52,996 nucleotides of DNA from Streptomyces sp. NK15101 (GTDB lineage: Bacteria > Actinomycetota > Actinomycetes > Streptomycetales > Streptomycetaceae). The notes under the pieces were generated by a model, which saw only the letters and a list, made by a program, of their open reading frames with translations, was not told where the DNA came from and ran no database searches. The position numbers were made by a program, and so were the translations under genes. Where the stretch lies: contig NZ_JAINVG010000050.1 in the NCBI RefSeq assembly GCF_020400725.1, forward strand, positions 1 through 52,996, written 5' to 3'. How positions within the stretch are numbered: the stretch's first letter is position 1; every line of letters begins with the position of its first letter. Positions 17,323 through 24,483 of the stretch are shown one piece after another.

Positions 17323-18141
17323 TTGAGTATCGAAGAAAGTATCCCAAATACGGATACAACATCACCGCCCGAGCCGGAGACGGCTCCGGAACCCACATCT
17401 CCGGTCCAGCGGCCGCGCCGCCGGGTCCTCCGCACCGTCGGGCTGATCGCCGTCGCCGCCGTCATCGGCCTCGTCGGCGGCACCGCCGTCGGCTACGGCA
17501 TACAGGCCGACCGCGAACCGACCGCGCTGCCGCCGCTGAACCAGCCCGGCCTCGCGTACCCGGCGAAGCCGCTGCCGAAGGGGCAGGAGCCGACGCCGCT
17601 GTCGGCGAAGGAGGACCGCCAGGCGAAGGCGCAGGGCGACCTGCGGAAGCTGCTGGTGGCGAAGCCGGCCGGGGCGAAGAAGGACGAGTTCGCCGACAAC
17701 GTCGACGGCTGGATGTCGGTGCCCGTGTACGCCTCGGACTTCAAGAGGCCCAGCTCCGCCCTCGCCTACCAGCTGGACCTCGGCATCCGGCGGGTCGCCG
17801 CGACGTCCTGGGCGTCGGGCGAGCACCGGCGGACCGAGGTCCGCCTCGTCCAGTACCGCGCCGGCGACACCCTCGGCGCGCAGGAGCACACCGAGGACCA
17901 GCAGGCCTACATGCCGGAGGAGAAGTACGCCCGCAGCGAGGGCACGGCCCTCAAGGGCTCGTCCAACGGCCGCTACTACGTCTTCCCCGTCCGTCGGAAG
18001 GCCGGCTACCTGGACATCTACGAGGCCCGGGCCTACTTCCACCGCGGTGACATCGCGGTGGAGATCTTCATGTTCGACACGAAGAAGATCTCCGAGAAGG
18101 AGATCCGTTCGCTGGCCGAGCGACAGCTGGGGCGCCTGTGA
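17323..18141 (+). CDS. Membrane-anchored protein, first of three tandem paralogs
   Basis: 272 residues from a TTG preceded by GGGGGGA; a GTG at 17311 in frame is an alternative. A Pro/Glu/Thr-rich cytoplasmic tail (about 1-30) precedes one transmembrane helix (about 38-58) and an extracellular domain of about 210 residues. The element DLRKLLVAKPAGA is shared with the third gene (DLRKLLLPAPAGA) and, more weakly, with the second. Its stop overlaps the second gene's GTG (GTGA). Function unknown; an envelope role for the cluster is inferred from topology only. Confidence 0.8.
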   Translation: MSIEESIPNTDTTSPPEPETAPEPTSPVQRPRRRVLRTVGLIAVAAVIGLVGGTAVGYGIQADREPTALPPLNQPGLAYPAKPLPKGQEPTPLSAKEDRQAKAQGDLRKLLVAKPAGAKKDEFADNVDGWMSVPVYASDFKRPSSALAYQLDLGIRRVAATSWASGEHRRTEVRLVQYRAGDTLGAQEHTEDQQAYMPEEKYARSEGTALKGSSNGRYYVFPVRRKAGYLDIYEARAYFHRGDIAVEIFMFDTKKISEKEIRSLAERQLGRL

Positions 18142-18992
18142 GTGAGGACCGGAACGACGTGACCGAAACCGTGACCGAGCCCACGGAGCCGACGGCTCCC
18201 ACGGAGCCGACCGAGCCGAAGACGGGGAAGCGGGGTGCCCGGCGGATCCTGCTCGGCGTCGTCCTGCCCTCCGTGCTCGTCCTCGGCCTGATCGGCGGCG
18301 GCGTCACGTACACCGCCGTCACCGTCTCCTCGGCCGACCGCACCGCGCCGACGCGGCTGTGGGACACGGCGGAGGAGACCGGGAAGAACGAGGACCCGGC
18401 CACCGCCCTGGCGCGCGGCAAGGCCGGCACGCCGCTGAGCAGGCTCCTGCTGCCCCTGCCGGAGGGGTACGAGTTCGGCCCCGACGAGGAGCTGTACGGC
18501 AACGACGGCGAGCTCGGCGCCGCGGAGGCCACCGCGCTGATGAAGCAGGCGGGCGAGGGGCTGTCCGGGAAGAAGCGCCGCGCGTTCGAGAAGGACGTCG
18601 ACAAGCTCGGCATCGAGGGCATCGGGGTCCGCTCCTTCGCCGACCCGGACAACGACGTCGTCGTCACGTTCGAGCTCGCGCGGATGAAGGACAAGAAGCA
18701 GATCAAGACCAGCTACCGGATCCGCAAGGGGGTCATGGACGCCCTGGAGTTCCCGAAGGGACCCAAGGTGAAGGACCACCGGAACGCCGTCTGCTACACG
18801 GCGCCCGTGGACGACTCGCTGGACAAGGAGGAGCGGGCCGCGGCGCTGGACGAGATGATCTGCCTCGCGTACGACTCCGAGGTCTTCGTCACCATGACGG
18901 CGGCGGGCGCCAAGCCGTTCGACAAGGCGCGAGTGGCGAAGCTGCTGACGCAGCAGCTGGACCACATCGCATCCCCGGGGGAGTACGTATGA
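18138..18992 (+). CDS. Membrane-anchored protein, second of three tandem paralogs
   Basis: 284 residues from a GTG overlapping the previous stop. The N terminus carries a short repeat of Thr-Glu-Pro/Pro-Thr units, then a basic patch, one transmembrane helix (about 36-58) and an extracellular domain with the LSRLLLPLPEGYEFG element that aligns with the DLRKLL motif of its neighbours. Two Cys residues late in the domain (AVCYTAP, MICLAY) are unique to this copy and may form a disulfide. It is coupled to the third gene through ATGA. Confidence 0.8.
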   Translation: MSEDRNDVTETVTEPTEPTAPTEPTEPKTGKRGARRILLGVVLPSVLVLGLIGGGVTYTAVTVSSADRTAPTRLWDTAEETGKNEDPATALARGKAGTPLSRLLLPLPEGYEFGPDEELYGNDGELGAAEATALMKQAGEGLSGKKRRAFEKDVDKLGIEGIGVRSFADPDNDVVVTFELARMKDKKQIKTSYRIRKGVMDALEFPKGPKVKDHRNAVCYTAPVDDSLDKEERAAALDEMICLAYDSEVFVTMTAAGAKPFDKARVAKLLTQQLDHIASPGEYV

Positions 18993-19843
18993 CCGAGCAG
19001 ATCCAGACCGAGACGCTCGTTCCCGCGCAGGCGGTGGCCGAGCCCGCCGCCGAGCCGCAGGCCGGGGCCGCGCCGGCCAAGCCGAAGAAGTCCCGCAAGC
19101 CCCTCCTCCGGGGCATCGCCCGCTGGACCGCCGCCGTGCTCGTCTGCGGTGGTGTCGGGGCCGGTACGGCCATGGGGATCACCGCCATGGACCGCACCGA
19201 CGTGCCGGGGCTCGCGACCGAGTCCGACGGGCGCTGGGAGTACCCGAAGCTCGCCCTTCCGGCGCTGCCCGAGGGCGCCCCGCGGCCGTTCACCGACGGC
19301 AACGACGGCGAGATCCACCACGCCGACCTGCGGAAACTCCTGCTGCCGGCCCCTGCGGGCGCCACGGTCGACCCGAAGCTGAAGGGTGACTGGACCGGCG
19401 TCGACTCGTACCTCGCGCTGCTCACGGAGAAGGACCGGGGCACGGTGAAGGAGTACCTGGCCGACTCGGCGCTCCGGCACGTCGCCGCCCGCGGTTGGAC
19501 CACGCCCGACGGCACGACCACCCGGATCCACCTGTTGCGGTTCTCGTCGGTGGCGTACGCGGAGGCCCTCAAGGACGAGGCCACGCGCGAGGTCTTCCGC
19601 GACGGCCGGCTGCCGGCCGGGGTCGAGTCGGCGGAGATCGACACGTCCACCCAGGACGTCGACGTGCCGAACCTCTCCATCTACTCCTACCGGGAGAAGG
19701 CGCCGTACGGCCCCGAGCAGACCCGCTGGGCCTACATCCAGGCCGGGGACGCCTTCGCGGTGGTCACCCAGACCCGGAAGGGCGGGACGCTCACGGTGCC
19801 GTTCCAGCAGACGGTCGCGCTCCAGGCGCAGCTGCTCGGCTAG
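18989..19843 (+). CDS. Membrane-anchored protein, third of three tandem paralogs
   Basis: 284 residues from an ATG overlapping the previous stop by 4 bp. An Ala/Pro/Glu-rich tail, a basic patch (KPKKSRKP), one transmembrane helix (about 43-65) and an extracellular domain with DLRKLLLPAPAGA and a later HVAARGWTTPDG segment that parallels RVAATSWASGEH of the first gene. The trio looks like an in-place triplication that has diverged strongly. A terminator follows at 19874-19910. Confidence 0.8.
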   Translation: MTEQIQTETLVPAQAVAEPAAEPQAGAAPAKPKKSRKPLLRGIARWTAAVLVCGGVGAGTAMGITAMDRTDVPGLATESDGRWEYPKLALPALPEGAPRPFTDGNDGEIHHADLRKLLLPAPAGATVDPKLKGDWTGVDSYLALLTEKDRGTVKEYLADSALRHVAARGWTTPDGTTTRIHLLRFSSVAYAEALKDEATREVFRDGRLPAGVESAEIDTSTQDVDVPNLSIYSYREKAPYGPEQTRWAYIQAGDAFAVVTQTRKGGTLTVPFQQTVALQAQLLG

Positions 19844-19873
19844 CCGCGCTCCGCTAGACCCACCTCACAGGGT

Positions 19874-19910
19874 GGGCCGGACCCCCGCCCACTAAGCTGG
19901 GGTCCGGCCC
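19874..19910 (+). terminator. Terminator of the three-gene membrane operon
   Basis: A perfect 12-bp stem (19874-19885 with 19899-19910) with a 13-nt loop, located between the triplet operon and the next small ORF. Confidence 0.8.
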
Positions 19911-19944
19911 GTTCCGCCTTCACCGCTCAGTCGAGGAGCACCCC

Positions 19945-20043
19945 GTGATCGTTTTCTTCGAAACTCTCCTGGTCCTGGTCGCCGTCGGCGTGATCGCCTT
20001 CGCCGGTCTGACCGTGAAGAAGCTGTACCAGGGCCAGCGGTAA
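19945..20043 (+). CDS. 32-residue single-helix membrane protein
   Basis: A GTG start 6 nt after GAGGAG (19933-19938) opens a short frame: about 23 hydrophobic residues (FFETLLVLVAVGVIAFAGL) followed by the basic tail KKLYQGQR. The clean ribosome site, transmembrane character and positive-inside tail argue for a real gene. The stop is 28 bp before the nitrobindin-like gene, so they may be co-transcribed. Function unknown. Confidence 0.65.
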   Translation: MIVFFETLLVLVAVGVIAFAGLTVKKLYQGQR

Positions 20044-20071
20044 CCACCTCTAGAGAACGCCAGAGCTGCTC

Positions 20072-20644
20072 ATGATCGAGATCCCGTCCGACCTCAACCC
20101 GGACCTCGTCCCCCTCGCGTTCCTGCTCGGTACGTGGGAGGGCGCGGGCGTCTCCGACTTCCCCGGCGCCGAGAAGTGCAACTTCGGCCAGTCCGTGACC
20201 TTCAGCCACGACGGCCGGGACTTCCTCGAGTACCACTCGCACTCGTGGGTCCTGGACAACGACGGCAACAAGGTCCGTCCGCTGGAGAGCGAGAGCGGCT
20301 ACTGGCGGATCGACAAGGACCGCAAGGTCGAGGTCGTCATGATCCGCGACCAGGGAATCGTCGAGATCTGGTACGGCGAGCTCGCCGACCAGAAGCCGCA
20401 GATCGACCTGGCGACGGACGCCGTCGCCCGGACCGCGGCCTCGGACGCCTACAGCGGCGGCAAGCGGCTCTACGGCTACGTGAAGAGCGACCTGATGTGG
20501 GTCGGTGAGAAGGCGACCCCCGAGGTCCCGCTCCGCCCGTACATGTCGGCGCACCTGAAGAAGGTCGTCACGCCGGAGGAGGTCGCGGAGATGGCCCGCA
20601 ACCTGCCCGACATGCCGGACGACGGCATCGCCTTCTTCCGCTGA
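20072..20644 (+). CDS. Nitrobindin-like (FABP/THAP4-type) heme-binding protein
   Basis: 190 residues. The ten-stranded beta-barrel family signature LLGTWEGAG lies near residue 23-31, with later strands SGYWRID, VVMIRDQGIVEIWYGEL and the C-terminal SAHLKKV, where the proximal region of heme-binding members lies. Actinobacterial relatives bind heme and react with nitric oxide or peroxynitrite. The product is cytoplasmic with no signal. A large terminator hairpin follows and marks the left border of the accessory island. Confidence 0.87.
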   Translation: MIEIPSDLNPDLVPLAFLLGTWEGAGVSDFPGAEKCNFGQSVTFSHDGRDFLEYHSHSWVLDNDGNKVRPLESESGYWRIDKDRKVEVVMIRDQGIVEIWYGELADQKPQIDLATDAVARTAASDAYSGGKRLYGYVKSDLMWVGEKATPEVPLRPYMSAHLKKVVTPEEVAEMARNLPDMPDDGIAFFR

Positions 20645-20684
20645 GGCCGACGATCGCCTGAGCGGCGATCCTCACGTTCCCCTC

Positions 20685-20720
20685 TCCGGGCCCATCGACC
20701 TGCTGGTCGGCGGGCCCGGA
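20685..20720 (+). terminator. Terminator of the nitrobindin-like gene
   Basis: TCCGGGCCC (20685-20693) pairs with GGGCCCGGA (20712-20720), and inside it CGACC pairs with GGTCG around a TGCT loop. A smaller GATCGCC/GGCGATC hairpin precedes it at 20652-20670. Confidence 0.85.
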
Positions 20721-20721
20721 G

Positions 20722-20758
20722 TTGTTAACCCGGGCCGACGCGAGCCAAGGGTTAACAA
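20722..20758. promoter_or_regulatory. Inverted repeat upstream of the leader RNA promoter (candidate operator)
   Basis: TTGTTAACCC (20722-20731) and GGGTTAACAA (20749-20758) form a perfect 10-bp inverted repeat around 17 bp. It is AT-rich against its surroundings and ends 22 bp before the -35, so it fits a dimeric regulator site. A further GACAG-GTGA-CTGTC dyad lies at 20761-20774. Confidence 0.5.
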
Positions 20759-20780
20759 AAGACAGGTGACTGTCATCCTC

Positions 20781-20809
20781 TTGCGGTGAGGGGCGCTGCG
20801 GGGTACCTT
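20781..20809 (+). promoter_or_regulatory. Sigma70-type promoter of the leader RNA/Abi operon
   Basis: TTGCGG (20781-20786), exactly 17 bp, then TACCTT (20804-20809). This predicts a start at about 20815-20816. Confidence 0.6.
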
Positions 20810-20814
20810 CATGG

Positions 20815-20870
20815 ATGCGGGGCCCGGTAACGGAAAACCCCCGGCCGCATGAGGCGTGGCCGGGGGTTTT
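20815..20870 (+). ncRNA. Candidate small RNA or attenuator leader upstream of the Abi gene
   Basis: The segment begins at the predicted transcription start and ends in a textbook intrinsic terminator: AAAACCCCCGGCC (20834-20846) pairs perfectly over 13 bp with GGCCGGGGGTTTT (20858-20870). The first six bases (ATGCGG, 20815-20820) can instead pair with CCGCAT (20845-20850), which would break the terminator, so two exclusive folds are possible. The Abi gene begins 128 bp further on. The RNA could be an independent short RNA that partners the Abi protein, or a terminator-controlled leader of the operon. A leaderless frame from 20815 runs through the hairpin and into the Abi gene out of phase; I regard it as a GC-bias shadow. 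Confidence 0.45.
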
Positions 20871-20998
20871 GCAAGCCGTGCTTCAGGTGGCATGCCGAAG
20901 CAGAGGCGATCCTGAAGCGTTCCCGGGAAGCATAGCGCCTGGCGTGGTGGTCCGCCACGGGCCGTTCATCGGCATTCGTCATCAGCGAGGGGGGAAAT

Positions 20999-21658
20999 AT
21001 GGAGGAAGAGCTGCCCGGATGGATGTCCGAGGTCTTCTCGGAAGCCAGGCTCCGTGCCTACACGGACTTCACGGGTGGGGACCGTACGGCGGCCCTCCGC
21101 CTGTACTGGTGGAACGTGGAGGCGTCGGCCGCGCTGTTCGGGCCGTTCCACTGCCTGGAGGTCGCTCTCCGCAATGCGGTCCACGACCGGCTGACGGAGT
21201 TCCACGGGCGCCCGGACTGGTGGACCGTGGCTCCGCTCAGAAGCGGAGGGCTGCGCAAGGTGGACGAAGCACGCCGCGCCTGCCAGGACCGGGGGAAGGC
21301 CGGTACGCCGGACGAAATCGTCGCCGAACTGTCCTTCGGCTTCTGGCGGCAGCTGCTGACGCGCTGGAACAGCCGGGACTTCTGGGTCCCCGCCGTGCAC
21401 AAGGCGTTTCCCGGCTACCGGGGTCGTCGAGACGTGCTCGACGACCAGGTCCTGTCGCTCGTGCTGCTGCGGAACCGCATCATGCACCACGAGCCGATCC
21501 ACCATCGCGACCTGCGGGAGGACCACGCCAAGCTCTACCGGATCATGGGGTACGTGAACCAGGATCTCGCCAAGGAGGTCCGGTCGATGGACCGCTTCCC
21601 GGCGGTGCTCGCGGCCAAGCGCGATGCGCTGCGCGGCCGCCGGCCGCCCCGGTTCTGA
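20999..21658 (+). CDS. Abi-family protein with HEPN RNase motifs
   Basis: 219 residues from ATG 20999, which follows AGCGAGGGGGG. It is an all-helical Abi-like protein. Two HEPN-type signatures are visible: RNAVH (Arg58-x3-His62) in GPFHCLEVALRNAVHDRL, and RNRIMHHE (Arg158-x4-His163), the latter matching the R-N-x3-H catalytic motif of Abi_2/AbiF and Cas13 ribonucleases. It lacks a signal or membrane helix. It is the first gene of a three-gene unit, 13 bp ahead of the HsdM-like methylase. The family causes abortive infection or growth arrest by cleaving RNA; toxicity here is inferred. It is shorter than typical AbiF proteins (about 300 residues). Confidence 0.78.
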   Translation: MEEELPGWMSEVFSEARLRAYTDFTGGDRTAALRLYWWNVEASAALFGPFHCLEVALRNAVHDRLTEFHGRPDWWTVAPLRSGGLRKVDEARRACQDRGKAGTPDEIVAELSFGFWRQLLTRWNSRDFWVPAVHKAFPGYRGRRDVLDDQVLSLVLLRNRIMHHEPIHHRDLREDHAKLYRIMGYVNQDLAKEVRSMDRFPAVLAAKRDALRGRRPPRF

Positions 21659-21671
21659 GAAGGTGACTCCT

Positions 21672-23306
21672 GTGCGTCCACTCGCCGAACGACTGGTCAC
21701 CCGGTCGGACATCGCTCGCCTGGCCGGCGTGAACCGCCCTGCCGTCACCAACTGGGCCCGCCGCCACGACGACTTCCCACAGGCCGTCGACTCCGTACGG
21801 ACCGGCACGGGAGCGGCGGACACGTTCCGGGCCTCCGACGTGGCGGCGTGGCTCGCGACCAGGCGGATCCCGGTCAGCGGGCTCCAGGCGGGCGAGCTGG
21901 AGGGGACCACCTACGGGGATCGGTTCCTGGCCTCCCTCGGGGCCGGTTCGCGAACCAGCCCGCAGACCGTTCTCACGCACATCCTCGACAGGCTCCGGGG
22001 CGAGAGAAGCACGGAGCGCGTCCTCGACCTGCTGATCGCGGTCACGTACGTCATCGCCGTCCGGCCCGCCGACGAACTGTCCCGGTCCGGCGACGTGTGG
22101 TGGGCCGTGCGGCGGGCCCTCGCCGAAGACGGCATCGAAGCGGCGGACCTGGGAGGGCCCGTCGGCGAACGGTGGCGGCATGAAAGTTCCGCGGAGTTCG
22201 CGGCTCAGGTGCTCGCCGCCGAGGGCTGGGACCGCGACACGGCGATCGAGGCGTTCGACTGGCTCGTCGAGCAGCGCAGCGGCATCGAGGGGCGGCACGG
22301 CAGCGACCTGGTGACGCCCCAGGCGGTGCGCCGCCTGATGGCCGAACTGCTGCCCGCGAGCGATGACGGAACCGAGAGGACGATTCTCGACCCCTTCTGC
22401 CGCACGGGGGAGATCCTGGACACCTGCGCCGCCGTCGAGCGGGAGCGGGCGCCGGGGGCGCCGCTCGCCCTGCGTGGGGTGAGCGGTGAGGCGGAGGACG
22501 CGACTCTGGCCCGCATGCGGCTGACCCTCCGCGACACCGGCCACACGGTGGACGCCCGCGGCTTCTGGTGGCCGGAGCCCGGACAGCGGTACTCGGGGGT
22601 CGTGAGCAACCCGCCGTTCAACCAGCGCAGCGAAGATCCGTACGGCTACGAGGGGTACTTCCCGTACGGCACGCCTCCTCGGCACAGCGGGAACTTCGCC
22701 TGGCTCCAGCTCGCCGTCTCCGCGCTCGCGCCGGGAGGCAGGGCGGCCGTCCTGATGCCGAACATCGCCGCGCAGTCGGCCAACCCGGCCGAGCGTGCCA
22801 TTCGCGCCGCCATGGTCGAGAGCGGTGCGGTGGAGGCGTTGATCGCGCTGCCGCCGCAGCTGTTCGGCAGGGCCACGAGCATCCCGGTGACCCTGTGGCT
22901 GCTGCGCAGTCCCACCGGTGCCCCCGGGGACGTCCTGTTCGTCGACGGGGCGTCGCTCGGCAGCATGGCCGACCGTGTCCGGCGTGTCCTCTCGACGGCC
23001 GATGTCGCCTCCGTCGTGGATGTCTGCCTCCGATGGCGGGCGGCCCAGGCCGGAGGAAAGGCCTTCTCCGGGCGGAGCGGGTTCAGTGCCTCGGTGTCCC
23101 CCGGAACCCTGGCTGCCAGAGACTGGCTGCTCAGCCCCGTCCTGCACGTCGCTGCCGTGGGCCCGGGGAGCACGTCCGACGTGGCGGCGCGGATCGGCCG
23201 GTTGACCGACGACCTCGCGCGCCGCGACGAGCAGGCCCGTGAGGCGGATGGGCGGGTGCGGGAGATCCTGTCCGAACTCCAGAAGGAGGGCTGGTGGAGA
23301 GCGTGA
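21672..23306 (+). CDS. HsdM-like N6-adenine DNA methyltransferase with N-terminal helix-turn-helix
   Basis: 544 residues from a GTG 8 nt after AGAAGG. Residues about 10-40 form a helix-turn-helix (TRSDIARLAGVNRPAVTNWARR). The methylase core has motif I as DPFCRTGEIL (Asp240; a variant of DPxxGTGG) and the catalytic motif IV as SNPPFNQ (Asn313-Pro-Pro-Phe). A charged coiled region precedes the C terminus. It should methylate adenine N6 in a sequence chosen by a specificity subunit. The specificity gene follows with a 13-bp overlap, while no HsdR restriction gene is present within the window on either side. The Arg in motif I where Gly is usual could affect SAM binding. Confidence 0.88.
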   Translation: MRPLAERLVTRSDIARLAGVNRPAVTNWARRHDDFPQAVDSVRTGTGAADTFRASDVAAWLATRRIPVSGLQAGELEGTTYGDRFLASLGAGSRTSPQTVLTHILDRLRGERSTERVLDLLIAVTYVIAVRPADELSRSGDVWWAVRRALAEDGIEAADLGGPVGERWRHESSAEFAAQVLAAEGWDRDTAIEAFDWLVEQRSGIEGRHGSDLVTPQAVRRLMAELLPASDDGTERTILDPFCRTGEILDTCAAVERERAPGAPLALRGVSGEAEDATLARMRLTLRDTGHTVDARGFWWPEPGQRYSGVVSNPPFNQRSEDPYGYEGYFPYGTPPRHSGNFAWLQLAVSALAPGGRAAVLMPNIAAQSANPAERAIRAAMVESGAVEALIALPPQLFGRATSIPVTLWLLRSPTGAPGDVLFVDGASLGSMADRVRRVLSTADVASVVDVCLRWRAAQAGGKAFSGRSGFSASVSPGTLAARDWLLSPVLHVAAVGPGSTSDVAARIGRLTDDLARRDEQAREADGRVREILSELQKEGWWRA

Positions 23307-23965
23307 ATCATCCGCGGGAAGCGGGCGCTTCGCGAGAAGCGGGCCGTTCGCGGAGCGCTCCGACGGTGCCCCTGGGCGAGATCTGCGACGTCCAGAGCGG
23401 GATGCCGGCGCTGAAGCCGGACCAGTACGCGGCCGAGGGGCTGCCCGTCATCCATCCCGTCGACCTCGTCGACCACCGGCTGACGGCGTCGCCCTCCCGC
23501 CACGTGCCCGTGCACGAGGCGGAACGGCTGAGGAGGTATGCCGTCACCGTCGGCGACCTCCTCATGACCCGGTCAGGGACGGTCGGACGTGTCGCCCTGA
23601 CAACCCCGGACGAACAGGGGTGGCTGCACGGCCCGTCGCTGATCCGGCTCCGGGTGCGCACGCCCGAGTCCGTCGACCCGGAATACCTTCTGGCCTTTCT
23701 CTCCTCGTCCGCCTCACAGGAATGGATCGGCCGTGCCGCGGCCGGATCGACCATTCAGCACCTCTCGATGCGCCTGCTCGCCGAGCTCCCCGTACGCCTG
23801 CCGGGTCTGGCGGAACAGCGGCGGGTGGGGCGGACGCTCAGGGCCCTGGACGAGAAGATCCGGGCGCACGAGGCCGTGGTGCGTGCGACGCGGGAGCTCC
23901 GCGACGCCCTGACGGACACGATGACGAGGGGCGGGGAGCACGACGCGGAGGCTTCGGACCGGTGA
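23294..23965 (+). CDS. Half-size type I specificity subunit (HsdS-like)
   Basis: 223 residues from a GTG inside the end of the methylase gene. It contains one target-recognition domain (VPLGEICDVQSGMPAL ... GDLLMTRSGTVGRVAL ... GSTIQHLSMRLLAELPV) followed by one coiled-coil helix (AEQRRVGRTLRALDEKIRAHE). Full HsdS proteins have two such halves, so this one would have to dimerise and should direct methylation to a palindromic-type bipartite site. It is translationally coupled to the methylase. It ends 46 bp before nur and marks the right end of the island. Confidence 0.85.
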   Translation: MESVNHPREAGASREAGRSRSAPTVPLGEICDVQSGMPALKPDQYAAEGLPVIHPVDLVDHRLTASPSRHVPVHEAERLRRYAVTVGDLLMTRSGTVGRVALTTPDEQGWLHGPSLIRLRVRTPESVDPEYLLAFLSSSASQEWIGRAAAGSTIQHLSMRLLAELPVRLPGLAEQRRVGRTLRALDEKIRAHEAVVRATRELRDALTDTMTRGGEHDAEASDR

Positions 23966-24011
23966 CTCTGCGGGGGCCCGGCGCGGGGCCGTCCCTCCTA
24001 CACTGGGGGGC

Positions 24012-24473
24012 GTGGTGAGCACCGACTGGAAGAGCGACCTGCGGCAGCGCGGCTATCGGCTGACGCCGCAGCGCCAGCTTGTCCTGGAAGCCGTGGACAG
24101 GCTGGAGCACGCGACCCCGGACGACATCCTCGGCGAGGTCCGCAGGACGGCCTCCGGGGTGAACATCTCCACCGTGTACCGGACCCTGGAGCTCCTGGAG
24201 GAGCTGGGTCTGGTCAGTCACGCGCATCTGGGGCACGGCGCCCCGACCTATCACCTCGCCGACCGGCACCACCATCTGCACCTGGTCTGCCGGGACTGCT
24301 CCGAGGTGATCGAGGCGGACGTCGAGGTGGCCGCCGAGTTCACCGGGAAGCTCCGCGAGACCTTCGGGTTCGAGACGGACATGAAGCACTTCGCGATCTT
24401 CGGCCGGTGCCGGGACTGCTCGGGCAAGGGCCTGGACGAGGACTCCGGCAAGGACGCCGCCGCCGGGTCGTAG
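24012..24473 (+). CDS. nur: Nur, nickel-responsive Fur-family repressor
   Basis: 153 residues; the sequence matches, from memory, the structurally studied S. coelicolor Nur (MVSTDWKSDLRQRGYRLTPQ). A winged-helix domain with NISTVYRTLELLEELGL is followed by the metal-binding and dimerisation domain with HAHLGHGAPTYH and HHHLHL, and CxxC pairs at CRDC and CRDC. With nickel it represses nickel uptake genes and sodF and, indirectly, allows sodN expression. The TACACT -10 (23999-24004) is 7 nt from the GTG, so the message is probably leaderless. Confidence 0.95.
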   Translation: MVSTDWKSDLRQRGYRLTPQRQLVLEAVDRLEHATPDDILGEVRRTASGVNISTVYRTLELLEELGLVSHAHLGHGAPTYHLADRHHHLHLVCRDCSEVIEADVEVAAEFTGKLRETFGFETDMKHFAIFGRCRDCSGKGLDEDSGKDAAAGS

Positions 24474-24483
24474 GCTCTCTTAC

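Noticed and set aside
20815..21666. A 283-codon frame starting exactly at the predicted transcription start and overlapping the Abi gene
   Set aside because: It passes through the terminator hairpin and then runs in the wrong phase of the Abi gene; its composition (Arg, Gly, Ala, Pro) is that of a high-GC shadow frame.
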